A DNA stretch of 64,000 nt from Gymnodinialimonas sp. 202GB13-11 (GTDB taxonomy: Bacteria > Pseudomonadota > Alphaproteobacteria > Rhodobacterales > Rhodobacteraceae): NCBI RefSeq assembly GCF_040932485.1, contig NZ_JBFRBH010000001.1, positions 2,604,001 through 2,668,000 on the forward strand. The letters are read 5' to 3'. The first letter of the stretch is position 1. Every line of letters begins with the position of its first letter. Of this stretch, positions 26,595 to 36,233 are shown piece by piece. The notes under the pieces were generated by a model. The model had not been told where the DNA came from. It saw only the letters and a program-made list of their open reading frames with translations, and made no database searches. The translations under genes and the position numbers were made by a program.

Positions 26595-26612
26595 GTTAGC
26601 TGAGAGGCTATC
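26595..26612. promoter_or_regulatory. Putative ArsR operator, distal half of a pair
   Basis: GTTAGC-N6-GCTATC sits 31 nt upstream of the ArsR start and is matched by an almost identical palindrome overlapping the start codon. The flanking AAAA...TTTT extends the symmetry. Confidence 0.55.
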
Positions 26613-26633
26613 TTTTCAATTTTCGCCGTGTTA

Positions 26634-26651
26634 GTTAGCCACATGGCTAAC
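26634..26651. promoter_or_regulatory. Putative ArsR operator overlapping the start codon
   Basis: GTTAGC-N6-GCTAAC is a perfect palindrome whose centre contains the ArsR ATG. It is centred 39 bp from the first copy. Location and symmetry fit autorepression by the encoded winged-helix dimer. Confidence 0.55.
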
Positions 26652-26981
26652 AATCTGGATCACATCTTCTCTGCCCTTTCTGACCCTACGCGCCGCGCTA
26701 TTGTCGCACGACTTGGTCAGGGTGAGGCACCGGTAAAAACCCTTGCCGCGCCCCATGACATGGCCTTGCCGAGTTTTCTCAAACATATCGACGCTCTGGA
26801 ACGTGCGGGGCTTGTACATTCGCGCAAGGAAGGCCGGGTGCGGGTCTGCACCCTGCATCCAGAGGCTTTGGCCGCAGCCGAATCCTGGCTCGACCAGCAA
26901 CGCAATCTTTGGGCCGGGCGGATGGATCGCCTCGGCCGCTTGGCCGAACAAATCGCCGAAGACGAAAGGACCGCCGAATGA
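26643..26981 (+). CDS. ArsR-family winged-helix transcriptional regulator
   Basis: The 112-aa protein begins NLDHIFSALSDPTRRAIVARL, the ArsR hallmark, with a helix-turn-helix around residues 33-60 (LAAPHDMALPSFLKHIDALERAGLV) and a beta wing (SRKEGRVRVCTLHP). No Cys-rich metal site is present, as expected for the subgroup coupled to SRPBCC/AHSA1 genes. The ATG at 26643 lies inside an operator-like palindrome, so the message may have a very short leader. It overlaps the next gene by 4 nt and heads an ArsR-SRPBCC-SRPBCC operon. Confidence 0.88.
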   Translation: MANNLDHIFSALSDPTRRAIVARLGQGEAPVKTLAAPHDMALPSFLKHIDALERAGLVHSRKEGRVRVCTLHPEALAAAESWLDQQRNLWAGRMDRLGRLAEQIAEDERTAE

Positions 26982-27439
26982 CAACCGATACCGACACCTT
27001 CCATTTCACGCGGGCCATGCCGCTGTCAGCGGACCGGATGTGGCACCTAATCACGGACACGACGATGCGCGAATCCTGGGGTGCGCCCGGGGATCATGTC
27101 CTTGAGACGATCACCGCCGACATGCGCGTCGGTGGCGTTGAGCGGCATCGGTGTGGCCCCGCCGACAACCCTGAATTCGAGGTCGAGACGCGCTGGCTTC
27201 ACCTCGACGCCCCCGGAAACGCCGTCTTCACCGAACAGATCGAAGCCGGCGGCATGACCGTTGGCGCAAGCCTCGTGACGTTTCGGATAGCCGAGGCGGA
27301 TGCAGGCTCAACGGTGACGGCCACCGTCGCCGTATCCTCCTTTGTTGGCCCTGAGATGATCGCGGAGTTCAAGGCAGGCTGGGAAGGCGGGCTGGTGAAC
27401 CTTGAGAAACTGGCAAAATCCGAAGCGGAGAGCGCGTGA
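26978..27439 (+). CDS. SRPBCC (AHSA1-type) domain protein 1
   Basis: The 153-aa protein has the START-like fold pattern of Aha1-C/AHSA1 relatives: an N-terminal strand, LSADRMWHLITDTTMRESWGAPGD helix region, MRVGGVERHRC strand and a long C-terminal helix (MIAEFKAGWEGGLVNLEKLA). Such proteins bind hydrophobic ligands, and in this operon type they are controlled by the adjacent ArsR protein. The ligand is unknown. It overlaps its neighbours by 4 nt (upstream) and 1 nt (downstream). Confidence 0.82.
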   Translation: MTTDTDTFHFTRAMPLSADRMWHLITDTTMRESWGAPGDHVLETITADMRVGGVERHRCGPADNPEFEVETRWLHLDAPGNAVFTEQIEAGGMTVGASLVTFRIAEADAGSTVTATVAVSSFVGPEMIAEFKAGWEGGLVNLEKLAKSEAESA

Positions 27440-27912
27440 TGACCGACACAACCCTCACACTCAGCTTCGAAACCGGGGCTACGCCGGCGCAGGTCTGGCG
27501 CTGCCTGACGGAGCCTGAGCTTCTGAAGCAATGGTTTGCCCCTGCCCCCGTAACGGTGACGGATGCAGAGATCGACCCGACACCCGGCGGCGGTTTTCGC
27601 ACTGTCATGCAAGTGCCCGAGATGGGCGAAATGGACGGCGGCTGGGGCTGCGTGCTGTTGGCCGACCCGCAAAAGCGCATCGTCTGGACCTCCGCCCTTG
27701 GCCCCGGGTTCAAACCGAACCCCGCGCCGGGCGAGGGGGAATTTGCCTTCACCGCTGACATCCGCCTGACTGAAACGACCAACGGCTGCACCTATACAGC
27801 AACGGTCTTGCACGCCTCCGACGCAGACCGCGCCGCGCACGAAGCTATGGGCTTCCATGATGGATGGGGCAGCGCCGCGCAACAACTCGCAGAACTCGCC
27901 CGAACGCTTTGA
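27439..27912 (+). CDS. SRPBCC (AHSA1-type) domain protein 2
   Basis: The 157-aa paralogue of the preceding protein has the classical ATPAQVWRCLTEPELLKQWFAP opening, DPTPGGGFRTVM, and a C-terminal GFHDGWGSAAQQLAELA helix. ATG at 27439 shares one base with the preceding TGA; the GTG just before it is less likely. Two adjacent SRPBCC proteins might form a heterodimer or act on related ligands (inference). Confidence 0.83.
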   Translation: MTDTTLTLSFETGATPAQVWRCLTEPELLKQWFAPAPVTVTDAEIDPTPGGGFRTVMQVPEMGEMDGGWGCVLLADPQKRIVWTSALGPGFKPNPAPGEGEFAFTADIRLTETTNGCTYTATVLHASDADRAAHEAMGFHDGWGSAAQQLAELARTL

Positions 27913-27952
27913 AAGGCTTTCACAAAAGCTTAGGGCATGGCACCAATGGGCC

Positions 27953-28894
27953 ATGCGACTTGTCCTTTGCCTGACGGCCCTTCTTGCCACGCCCGCCACC
28001 GCCTTTCCCGTTGAACGCTGCATCAACCTCGGCGCGGCGATGGAGGCTCCGGTCGAAGGCGATTGGGGCTATGTGATCGAGGAAGACCATGTCGCGCGCA
28101 TCGCAGAGGCCGGGTTCGACACCATCCGCCTGCCTGTCCGGTTCTCGGCCCATTGGGATGGCGAACGGCTTTCTCCCGCAATCCTCGCCCGGACCGATCA
28201 GGTCATCGGTTGGGCGCAGGCCGAGGGGCTGAATGTCATCCTCGACCCGCACCATTTCCGCGAAATGCTATTCGACCCCGCCACACACTCCCTTGACCTC
28301 GTCAAAATCTGGCGCGCGCTGGCTACGCATTACGAAGGTGCGCCCGACAGCCTGATGTTCGAGCTCTTCAACGAACCAGAAGGCGCCTTCACAACCGAGC
28401 GCGCCGTGCCGCTGTTCCAGCAGATCACAGCCATGATCCGCGAAACCCATCCCGACCGCTGGATTATCACAGGTGGCGGCAACTGGAATGATCTGGACGA
28501 AATGCTGCGCCTGCCCGATCCGGGCCACCGCGAAGTGCGCACGTTCCACTACTATCACCCGTGGGAATTCACCCACCAGCAGGCCGCTTATCTCAGCAAT
28601 CCGCCCCCGCCCAGCACCTGGGGCAGCGTCGAAGACCGCGCACAACTCGCCGCCGATATGGCCCGTGCGGTCGCCGCCGAAGGCCCGGTCTTGCTGGGCG
28701 AATTCGGTGTCTACGGTGCAACCGACCCTGATCAGCGCCTGAACTGGATTGCTGCCGTTCGCCGCGCTGCCGAAGATCAGGGCCTTCCCTGGTGCTACTG
28801 GGGTTTCAGCCAGGGCGAGGTCACGGGTTTTTCCGCCTTCACGCCCTCAACCAATTCGTGGGAACCCGGAATGCTGGACGCCCTGGTCCCCTAA
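27953..28894 (+). CDS. Secreted glycoside hydrolase family 5 (cellulase-like)
   Basis: The 313-aa protein has a signal peptide (residues 1-17, ATPATAFP). It has the GH5 TIM-barrel signatures: [22 protein letters not shown], the acid/base glutamate in FELFNEPEG (Glu141), [11 protein letters not shown], and the nucleophile glutamate in LLGEFGVYG (Glu250). It should cleave beta-1,4-linked glucans or related glycans outside the cytoplasm; the exact substrate is not predictable. The start at 27953 gives the signal peptide. It lies 40 nt downstream of the ArsR-SRPBCC operon and might be co-transcribed. Confidence 0.88.
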   Translation: MRLVLCLTALLATPATAFPVERCINLGAAMEAPVEGDWGYVIEEDHVARIAEAGFDTIRLPVRFSAHWDGERLSPAILARTDQVIGWAQAEGLNVILDPHHFREMLFDPATHSLDLVKIWRALATHYEGAPDSLMFELFNEPEGAFTTERAVPLFQQITAMIRETHPDRWIITGGGNWNDLDEMLRLPDPGHREVRTFHYYHPWEFTHQQAAYLSNPPPPSTWGSVEDRAQLAADMARAVAAEGPVLLGEFGVYGATDPDQRLNWIAAVRRAAEDQGLPWCYWGFSQGEVTGFSAFTPSTNSWEPGMLDALVP

Positions 28895-29022
28895 GGCTTG
28901 AAATCCAACCGCATCCGCGTTTTCCTGTCGGACAGGCCCAAACCGGGGCCGCCCCTCTACGCCGCATCGAGGGGCGGATGGCCACCCCAGCGCCAACAGG
29001 TAACGCGGCGGGCATGACATCC

Positions 29023-30435
29023 ATGACGATCCGGTTTCTTCTCAACGGAGAACCGCAGGAGGTAACGGCAACGCCGACAACCACCCTGCTCGATTGGCTG
29101 CGCGAAAAGGCACGGCTGACCGGCACGAAGGAAGGCTGCAACGAAGGCGATTGCGGGGCCTGCACCGTAATGGTCACCGACCCCGACGGCACCGCGCGCA
29201 GCCTGAACGCCTGCATCCTGTTTCTGCCGCAACTGCAAGGCCGCGCCGTGCGCACGGTCGAGGGCATCGCCGCCCCCGACGGCACGTTGCACCCGGTGCA
29301 ACAGGCCATGGTCGACCATCACGGGTCACAATGCGGCTTCTGCACGCCCGGCTTCATCACAACGATGGCCACCGCGCACCTGAATGGCGCGACAGACCAT
29401 GCTGACCAGGTCGCCGGCAATCTCTGCCGCTGCACCGGCTACGCCCCGATCCTGCGCGCGGCCGAAGCGGCAGCCGCCGCGCCCGTGCCCGCCCATATGC
29501 GCGGTGATGCCGAAAGGCTCGCGACCGCCCCCTTCCATGTGCCCGAAATGTCCCCGGGGGGGTCCGGGGGGGCAGGCAGCCCCCCCGTGGCACCAAGCTC
29601 AGCCGACGCGCTCGCCGCCTGGTACCTGGAACACCCCGACGCCACCCTGGTCGCCGGAGCCACCGATGTGGGCCTGTGGGTGACAAAACAGCACCGCGAT
29701 CTTGGGCCAATCGCCTTCCTCAACCAATGCGCCGACCTGCGCGGGATTGAGGCTGACGACACAACCATCCGCATCGGCGCCATGACGAATATGGAAGAGG
29801 TCCGCGCCTTCATGGCCGACCGCCACCCCAGTTTTTCCGAGATGCTGCGCCGATATGGCTCCGTCCAGGTGCGCAACGCGGCCACCATTGGCGGCAATAT
29901 CGCCAATGGCTCGCCCATCGGTGATAGCCCGCCCGCGCTGATCGCGCTCGGCGCAACCCTGCATCTGCGCAAGGGGGACGCGCGCCGCGACCTGGCCTTG
30001 CAGGATTTCTTCCTCGACTACGGCAAGCAGGACCGCGCGCCGGGGGAATTCGTCGAAGCCGTATCGTTCCCCGTCCAGCCCGACATGTTGCGGGTCTACA
30101 AGCTGTCCAAACGCTTCGATCAGGACATTTCCGCCGTCTGCGGTGCGTTCAACCTGACCGTCCAGAACGGCACGATCACCGAGGCAAAGATCGCCTTCGG
30201 TGGCATGGCGGGCGTCCCGAAGCGCGCCAGCGCCGTAGAAGCGGCACTCACAGGCCAGCCCTTGACCGAGGCGACCGCGCAAGCCGCCCTGCCCGCCTTC
30301 GCGCAGGACTTCACGCCGCTCTCAGATATGCGCGCCTCCGCGGACTACCGGATGCAATCGGCGCAGAACATGCTGTTTCGCTACGCGGCCGAGATGTCCG
30401 GCACGGCAACAGATGTTCTGGAGGTTCGGACATGA
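29023..30435 (+). CDS. xdhA: Xanthine dehydrogenase small subunit (2Fe-2S and FAD)
   Basis: The subunit passes electrons from the Mo site via two [2Fe-2S] clusters to FAD during oxidation of hypoxanthine/xanthine to urate. Cluster ligands are Cys39, 44, 47, 64 and Cys104, 107, 135, 137. The FAD domain carries LVAGATDVG and the [17 protein letters not shown] loop. A Gly/Ser/Pro-rich linker (about residues 170-192) between the Fe-S and FAD parts is encoded by a diverged dispersed repeat. An ATG at 29014 (three residues earlier) is equally possible. It overlaps xdhB by 4 nt and is first gene of a ten-gene operon. Confidence 0.95.
   Translation: MTIRFLLNGEPQEVTATPTTTLLDWLREKARLTGTKEGCNEGDCGACTVMVTDPDGTARSLNACILFLPQLQGRAVRTVEGIAAPDGTLHPVQQAMVDHHGSQCGFCTPGFITTMATAHLNGATDHADQVAGNLCRCTGYAPILRAAEAAAAAPVPAHMRGDAERLATAPFHVPEMSPGGSGGAGSPPVAPSSADALAAWYLEHPDATLVAGATDVGLWVTKQHRDLGPIAFLNQCADLRGIEADDTTIRIGAMTNMEEVRAFMADRHPSFSEMLRRYGSVQVRNAATIGGNIANGSPIGDSPPALIALGATLHLRKGDARRDLALQDFFLDYGKQDRAPGEFVEAVSFPVQPDMLRVYKLSKRFDQDISAVCGAFNLTVQNGTITEAKIAFGGMAGVPKRASAVEAALTGQPLTEATAQAALPAFAQDFTPLSDMRASADYRMQSAQNMLFRYAAEMSGTATDVLEVRT
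29525..29587 (-). repeat. Dispersed stem-loop element, copy 3, in frame inside xdhA
   Basis: On the minus strand an 8-bp stem CGGGGGGG / CCCCCCCG (29565-29572 / 29580-29587) is followed by GGACCCCCCCGGGGACATTT and a purine-rich GGAAGGGGGCGG end. This is the same order of parts as the intergenic copy at 20710-20763. In the xdhA frame it encodes a Gly/Ser/Pro linker. Confidence 0.55.
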
Positions 30436-32873
30436 GCGTTCACAAGCCCCTCCCCCACGACGCGGCGCGCCTGCATGTCACCGGCGCGGCGCGCTATGTC
30501 GATGACATTCCCACCCCGCCCGATTGCCTGCATCTGGCCTTCGGCCTCAGCACAATCGCCAAAGGACAGATTCAGCGGCTCGACCTCACCAACCCCTCCT
30601 CCGCCAAAGGCGTCCTCGCAGTTGTTTCGGGGGCGGATCTGGACGCAATCCCCGATTGCTCGCCCTCCAACCATGATGAGCCGCTGCTCTCGGACGGCGC
30701 CATCCACTATGCGGGCCAGCCCCTGTTCATCGTGGCCGCGGATTCTCACCTGAACTCCCGACGCGCTGCGACGCTGGCGGAGGTCGAGATTTCGGAGGAA
30801 ACGCCGATCCTGACACTGGATGACGCCCTCGCCGCCGACAGCCGGTTCGAAGACGGGCCGCGCATCTACACCAAGGGCGATGTGGACGCGGCGTTGTCCG
30901 GTGCCACCCATCTCGTCGAAGGCCAGATCGAGATCGGCGGGCAGGAGCATTTCTATCTTGAGGGTCAATCCGCCCTCGCCTTGCCCCAAGAAGGCGGGGA
31001 TATGGTGATTCATTCCTCGTCCCAGCATCCGACCGAAATCCAACACAAGGTTGCCGACGCACTTGGCGTGCCGATGAACGCGGTCCGCGTCGAGGTCCGC
31101 CGCATGGGCGGCGGGTTCGGCGGAAAGGAAAGCCAGGGCAATCATCTGGCGATTGCTTGCGCGATCATGGCGGCCCGCACAGGTCGACCTTGCAAGATGC
31201 GCTACGACCGCGACGATGATTTCGTCGTCACCGGCAAACGCCATGACGCCCGGATTGCATATCGCGCCGGGTTCGACGCCGATGGGCGCATTTTGGGTGT
31301 CGATTTCACCCACCTGATCCGCTGCGGTTGGGCGATGGACCTGTCCCTGCCCGTGGCCGACCGCGCGATGCTTCACGCCGACAATGCCTATCTGCTGCCG
31401 ACCGCGCGGATCACCTCGCACAGGCTCAAGACCAACACCCAAAGTGCCACGGCGTTTCGGGGTTTCGGTGGACCGCAAGGCATGGTCGGGATCGAGCGTG
31501 TGATGGACCATGCGGCGCATGAGATCGGGATGGACGCGACGGAGCTGCGGCGCATCAATTTCTACCGTCCGGCAAAGGCCCAAAGCTCGGATGCATCCGG
31601 CGGGCAATCTCCTGGAACAAAAAGAGGCGGACGCCTGGCGTCGGCAGATCTCGCGGGGCGCGGCTCCGTCCGTGTCTCAGGCGGCGCAGGCGGCTCAAAA
31701 CGCTTCGGCGGCGCGCATTCTCCGGTCGCAGAGGGCGAGGAGCCGAACGCCACGCCCTATGGGATGGAAGTTGAGGATTTTATCCTTGAGGACCTCCAAT
31801 CGCAGTTATCCACAAGCTGCGCGTTCGAAAAGCGTAAGCAGGCTGTGGATAAGTGGAACGCCGAGAACACAATTCTGAAACGCGGCATAGCCCTGACGCC
31901 GGTGAAATTCGGGATCTCCTTCACGCTCACGCATCTCAATCAGGCCGGCGCTTTGGTGCATGTCTATCAGGATGGCTCCATCCACATGAACCATGGCGGG
32001 ACGGAGATGGGGCAAGGGCTGTTCCAGAAGGTCGCGCAAGTGGCCGCTGACCGGTTTGGCGTCGATGTGGGCCATGTGAAGATCACTGCCACCGACACGG
32101 GCAAAGTGCCCAACACCTCGGCCACCGCCGCCTCCTCCGGGACCGACCTGAACGGAATGGCCGTGAAGGCCGCGTGTGACACGATCCGCGACCGGATCGC
32201 CGAAGTGGTCGCGCCGGAATTACAGGCCGAGCCGGATCAGGTGGTTTTCGCAGGGGGAGAGGTCCGCGCCAATGGCGCTGCCATGCCGTTCAAGGACGCC
32301 GTGACGAAGGCCTACATGGCGCGCGTCAGCCTCTCCGCGACGGGCTTCTACAAGACCCCCAAGATCGAATGGGATCGCATCAAGGGCCAAGGCCGCCCGT
32401 TCTTCTACTTCGCCTATGGCGCGGCGTGTTCGGAGGTGGTGATCGACACACTGACCGGCGAGAACCGCATCCTGCGCACCGACATCCTTCATGACGCGGG
32501 CGCGTCGTTGAATCCGGCGCTGGATATCGGGCAGGTTGAGGGCGGCTTCGTGCAAAGCGCGGGCTGGCTGACGATGGAGGAGCTCGTTTGGGACGACAAT
32601 GGCGCGCTCAAGACCCACGCCCCGTCGACCTACAAGATCCCCTGCGCCTCTGACGCGCCCGAGGTTTTCAACGTGGCGCTCTATGAGGGCGCGAACCGCG
32701 AAGACACGATCTATCGCTCCAAGGCCGTGGGGGAGCCGCCCTTCATGCTCGGCATCAGCGTCTTCTCAGCCCTCGGCCATGCCTGCGCTGCCGCCGGCCC
32801 GAACTTCCCCGACCTGCAAGCCCCCGCCACGCCAGAGGCGATCCTGGCCGCCGTCACCCGGGCGCGCGGATGA
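30432..32873 (+). CDS. xdhB: Xanthine dehydrogenase molybdopterin-binding subunit
   Basis: This is the catalytic subunit carrying the molybdenum cofactor. MGGGFGGKE (about residue 225) and [10 protein letters not shown] (about 337) are Moco-binding loops; the C-terminal [12 protein letters not shown] contains the catalytic glutamate. At 813 aa it is longer than typical subunits (about 770-780). The excess is a Gly/Ser-rich segment near residues 379-438, just before the [12 protein letters not shown] region, whose DNA contains a copy of a dispersed repeat. It overlaps xdhA and xdhC by 4 nt each. Confidence 0.95.
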   Translation: MSVHKPLPHDAARLHVTGAARYVDDIPTPPDCLHLAFGLSTIAKGQIQRLDLTNPSSAKGVLAVVSGADLDAIPDCSPSNHDEPLLSDGAIHYAGQPLFIVAADSHLNSRRAATLAEVEISEETPILTLDDALAADSRFEDGPRIYTKGDVDAALSGATHLVEGQIEIGGQEHFYLEGQSALALPQEGGDMVIHSSSQHPTEIQHKVADALGVPMNAVRVEVRRMGGGFGGKESQGNHLAIACAIMAARTGRPCKMRYDRDDDFVVTGKRHDARIAYRAGFDADGRILGVDFTHLIRCGWAMDLSLPVADRAMLHADNAYLLPTARITSHRLKTNTQSATAFRGFGGPQGMVGIERVMDHAAHEIGMDATELRRINFYRPAKAQSSDASGGQSPGTKRGGRLASADLAGRGSVRVSGGAGGSKRFGGAHSPVAEGEEPNATPYGMEVEDFILEDLQSQLSTSCAFEKRKQAVDKWNAENTILKRGIALTPVKFGISFTLTHLNQAGALVHVYQDGSIHMNHGGTEMGQGLFQKVAQVAADRFGVDVGHVKITATDTGKVPNTSATAASSGTDLNGMAVKAACDTIRDRIAEVVAPELQAEPDQVVFAGGEVRANGAAMPFKDAVTKAYMARVSLSATGFYKTPKIEWDRIKGQGRPFFYFAYGAACSEVVIDTLTGENRILRTDILHDAGASLNPALDIGQVEGGFVQSAGWLTMEELVWDDNGALKTHAPSTYKIPCASDAPEVFNVALYEGANREDTIYRSKAVGEPPFMLGISVFSALGHACAAAGPNFPDLQAPATPEAILAAVTRARG
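31589..31630 (+). repeat. Dispersed element, partial copy 4, in frame inside xdhB
   Basis: GGATGCATCCGGCGGGCA is followed by GGAACAAAAAGAGGCGG, matching the core and 3' part of the intergenic elements (CCGGC-N10-GAACAAA-GAGG-GCGG). It lies at the start of an extra Gly/Ser-rich segment absent from ordinary XdhB proteins. Confidence 0.5.
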
Positions 32874-33637
32874 CACAGCCCGAAATCGTCGTCAATGTGG
32901 TCAAAACCCGTGGCTCCACCCCCCGCGAAATCGGGGCCACGCTGCACGTGACCGCCGACAGCATTGACGGCACGATCGGGGGCGGCGCGCTGGAATGGGA
33001 AGCAATCCGAATCGCGCGCCAGATGCTGGCAGATGGCCCCACGAACCTGACCCGAACTTTCCCTCTCGGCCCCGATCTCGGCCAATGCTGCGGCGGCGTC
33101 GTCACGCTGGTCTTTGTGGAAGGCGCGCAGGGGATCGAGCCGTCGGAGCCGCCCGTCTACATCTGGGGCGCGGGCCATGTGGGGCGCGCGCTTGCACGCA
33201 CCATCGCGCCCTTCGAATGGATGCACGTCACCCTGATCGATGCCGCGGCAGACCGTCTGCCCAATCCGCTTCCTCCCAACGCGACGCCCCTTGTTGCGGC
33301 TGACATGCCCCGTGCCGTGCCGCATACCGACCCCGGCGGGGTCCACTTCATCGTCACCTATTCCCACGACATCGACCTTGCGCTCTGCGATGCACTGCTG
33401 CGGCACGGCTTCACCGGCTGCGGCCTCATCGGCTCGGCCACCAAATGGGCTCGCTTCCGCAAACGGCTCGGCCAAATGGGCCATTCCGATGCACAAATTT
33501 CGCGCATTCAGTGCCCAATTGGCGACCCATCCTTGGGCAAACACCCCCAAGCCATTGCGATTGGGGTGGCCGCACGGCTACTTGATGGGCAAATGCCACA
33601 AGAATCGGCACTCGCGCCAACGTCTGGGGGGACATGA
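32870..33637 (+). CDS. xdhC: Xanthine dehydrogenase accessory protein XdhC
   Basis: XdhC binds molybdenum cofactor, promotes its sulfuration and inserts it into XdhB. The 255-aa protein has the family blocks TRGSTPREIGA (residues 13-23), GTIGGGALEWEA, GQCCGG (the Cys pair implicated in cofactor binding) and the C-terminal Rossmann motif VYIWGAGHVGRALA, plus GLIGSATKWARF. It overlaps xdhB by 4 nt and the downstream ABC ATPase gene by 4 nt, physically joining purine oxidation to the transporter. Confidence 0.93.
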   Translation: MTQPEIVVNVVKTRGSTPREIGATLHVTADSIDGTIGGGALEWEAIRIARQMLADGPTNLTRTFPLGPDLGQCCGGVVTLVFVEGAQGIEPSEPPVYIWGAGHVGRALARTIAPFEWMHVTLIDAAADRLPNPLPPNATPLVAADMPRAVPHTDPGGVHFIVTYSHDIDLALCDALLRHGFTGCGLIGSATKWARFRKRLGQMGHSDAQISRIQCPIGDPSLGKHPQAIAIGVAARLLDGQMPQESALAPTSGGT

Positions 33638-35151
33638 CCGCGCCACTTCTCGATCTCCGGGGGCTGACCAAGGCCTATCCCGGCGTCATTGCGAATGACG
33701 ACGTGTCTTTTGCGATTCAACCGGGTGAGGTTCACGCTCTGCTAGGTGAGAATGGCGCGGGCAAGTCGACCCTCGTGAAAATGATCTACGGGCTGGTGAA
33801 GCCCGACAGTGGCACGATGGAACTGAACGGCGCGCCCTACACACCGTCTGAACCGCGCGCGGCCCGCGCCCAAGGTGTGGCGATGGTCTTCCAGCACTTC
33901 AGCCTGTTCGAAGCCCTCAGCGTGGCCGAAAACATTGCCCTCGGGATGGAGAACCCACCCAAGCCGCGCGATCTGAGCGCGCGCATCCGCGATGTCAGCC
34001 AAGCCTATGGCTTGCCGCTGGACCCCGAAAGCCTTGTGGGTGACCTGAGCGCCGGGGAACGCCAGCGGGTCGAAATCATTCGGTGCCTGTTGCAGGACCC
34101 CAAGCTTCTTATCATGGACGAGCCGACCTCAGTGCTGACCCCGCAGGAAGTGGAGATCCTGTTCCACACCCTCCGCAAGCTGTCGGCCGAAGGCACTGCG
34201 ATCCTTTATATCTCGCATAAACTCGAAGAAATCCGGGCGCTCTGCGATGCCGCCACCATCCTCAGGCTCGGCAAGGTCGTCGGCGCGTGCGATCCGAAAC
34301 AGACGTCCGCTGCGCAGATGGCCGAGATGATGGTGGGCAAATCGCTGGCCCAACCGGCACGCGACGCCGCGACGCCCGGCAAGGTCCTACTCAGTGCAGA
34401 CGGCCTGTCCGTGCCCGCCGCGTCCGCCTTCGGCACACCCCTGCGCGACATCAGCTTTGAGGTCCGCGCAGGCGAAATCCTCGGCATCGGCGGTGTTGCT
34501 GGCAATGGTCAGGATGAATTGCTGGCCGTGCTATCGGGCGAACGCGTGACGCCGAAAGGGGCGGTCCAGTTCAATGGCGAAGACCTCGCCACACTGCCCC
34601 CCGAAGCCCGGCGGGGCATTGGCATCCTGTCGGCCCCGGAAGAACGACTAGGCCACGCCGCCGCCCCGGATATGAGCCTGACAGAAAATGCCGTTCTCAC
34701 CGGTGCAACCCGTAAGGGTCTGGCAAAGAACGGCTTTATCGGCTGGGGTCGCGCCCGCGCCTTCGCCGACGATATCATCGCCCGTTTCGACGTGCGCACC
34801 CCCGGCAACCATGTCGCCGCCCGCGCGCTGTCCGGTGGCAACTTGCAGAAATTCGTCGTGGGGCGCGAGATTTTGCAAGACCCCGTCGTACTCGTCATCA
34901 ACCAGCCCACCTGGGGTGTCGATGCCTCTGCCGCCGCCGACATCCGGCAGTCACTGCTGGACCTTGCACAAAAGGGCGCGGCGGTGATCGTGATCTCCCA
35001 AGACCTCGACGAACTCTTGGAAATCTCCGACCGCTTCTGCGCCCTCAACGAAGGCCGCCTCTCCGATCCGCGCCCCGCGCGTGGGCTCAGCATGGAGGAA
35101 ATCGGCCTGATGCTTGGCGGGGCCCACGGGATGCAGGAGGCCGCGATATGA
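33634..35151 (+). CDS. BMP-type nucleoside ABC transporter, ATP-binding protein
   Basis: The 505-aa protein contains two fused nucleotide-binding domains like RbsA/YufO. The first has Walker A GENGAGKST (about residues 37-45), signature LSAGERQRVE and Walker B LLIMDEPTS. The second has a degenerate P-loop (GVAGNGQDELL) and signature LSGGNLQKF, normal for this class. It energises uptake through the two permeases encoded downstream. With xdhABC upstream, purine nucleosides or bases are the likely cargo (inference). Overlaps with both neighbours are 4 nt. Confidence 0.92.
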   Translation: MTAPLLDLRGLTKAYPGVIANDDVSFAIQPGEVHALLGENGAGKSTLVKMIYGLVKPDSGTMELNGAPYTPSEPRAARAQGVAMVFQHFSLFEALSVAENIALGMENPPKPRDLSARIRDVSQAYGLPLDPESLVGDLSAGERQRVEIIRCLLQDPKLLIMDEPTSVLTPQEVEILFHTLRKLSAEGTAILYISHKLEEIRALCDAATILRLGKVVGACDPKQTSAAQMAEMMVGKSLAQPARDAATPGKVLLSADGLSVPAASAFGTPLRDISFEVRAGEILGIGGVAGNGQDELLAVLSGERVTPKGAVQFNGEDLATLPPEARRGIGILSAPEERLGHAAAPDMSLTENAVLTGATRKGLAKNGFIGWGRARAFADDIIARFDVRTPGNHVAARALSGGNLQKFVVGREILQDPVVLVINQPTWGVDASAAADIRQSLLDLAQKGAAVIVISQDLDELLEISDRFCALNEGRLSDPRPARGLSMEEIGLMLGGAHGMQEAAI

Positions 35152-36233
35152 TCCGCCTCGAAAAACGCCCCACCCCCTCGCGCGCTTGGGCGCTTGGCAC
35201 GCCCGTCCTCGCCGTGATCCTGACCATGATCGCGGGCGGGGCGATGTTTGCAGCCCTCGGCCAAGACCCGGTCGAGACGATCCGCGTGATTTTCTGGGAT
35301 CCGCTCTTCCACGAACGCTTTGCTGCCTTCTCGCGCCCGCAACTCCTCGTCAAAGCTGGCCCCCTGATCCTCATCGCGATCGGCCTGTCGCTCGGCTTCC
35401 GCGCGGGCATCTGGAACATCGGGGCCGAGGGGCAGTATATCGTCGGCGCGCTGGCCGGGGCAGCGTTTGGCCTTGCCTTCTACCCCTCTGAGTCTCCGCT
35501 GCTTTTCCCTGGCATGGTTCTGGCCGGGCTGCTTGGCGGGTGGCTCTGGGCGATGATCCCGGCGCTTCTGAAAGTCTACGCCAATACCAACGAAATCCTT
35601 GTCTCGCTGCTTCTGGTTTATGTGGCCGAGGCGATGTTGGCCTCCGCCGCCACAAGCTGGCTGCGCAACCCCGATGGCCAGGGCTTTCCCGGTTCGCGTA
35701 ACCTCAGCCGCCATCCCGGCACCGACAACCCGGAACTTTTTGCCGGCACCGGCATCCATTGGGGCGTCATGGCCGCCTTCATCGCCGTGATCGCCGCCTA
35801 TGTCCTGTTCCAGCGGCACATGTTCGGCTACCAGATCAAGCTGGCCGGTCAGGCCCCGCGCGCCGCGCGGTTCTCGGGCGTCAATCCGGGGCGGCTGGTG
35901 ATCCTGTGCCTTGGCATTTCCGGCGCACTGGCCGGGGCGGCGGGCCTGTTCGAGGTCGCCGGCCCCGCAGGCCAGATCACCATCGACTTCAACGTGGGCT
36001 ATGGCTTTACCGCCATCATCGTGGCCTTCCTTGGCCGCCTTCATCCCGTTGGCATCCTCTTCGCGGGCCTCCTGATGGCCCTGACTTATATCGGCGGAGA
36101 GCTTGCGCAACTCATGCTGCAAGTCCCCGCGCCAGCGATCCAAGCGTTTCAGGGGATGCTCCTGTTCTTCCTCTTGGCGCTGGACGTCCTGTCCAACTAC
36201 CGCATCCGGCTGGGACGGGAGGGCGTGGTATGA
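35148..36233 (+). CDS. BMP-type nucleoside ABC transporter, permease 1
   Basis: The 361-aa integral membrane protein has about 9-10 helices and the BPD_transp_2 (RbsC/LivH-like) pattern. GFRAGIWNIGAEGQYIVGALAG is the conserved region equivalent to YufP, followed by NTNEILVSLLLVYVAE and FSGVNPGRLVILCLGISGALAGAAG, the ATPase-coupling loop. It pairs with permease 2 (36894-37817), but two small genes intervene, which is unusual for this transporter class. Confidence 0.92.
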   Translation: MIRLEKRPTPSRAWALGTPVLAVILTMIAGGAMFAALGQDPVETIRVIFWDPLFHERFAAFSRPQLLVKAGPLILIAIGLSLGFRAGIWNIGAEGQYIVGALAGAAFGLAFYPSESPLLFPGMVLAGLLGGWLWAMIPALLKVYANTNEILVSLLLVYVAEAMLASAATSWLRNPDGQGFPGSRNLSRHPGTDNPELFAGTGIHWGVMAAFIAVIAAYVLFQRHMFGYQIKLAGQAPRAARFSGVNPGRLVILCLGISGALAGAAGLFEVAGPAGQITIDFNVGYGFTAIIVAFLGRLHPVGILFAGLLMALTYIGGELAQLMLQVPAPAIQAFQGMLLFFLLALDVLSNYRIRLGREGVV

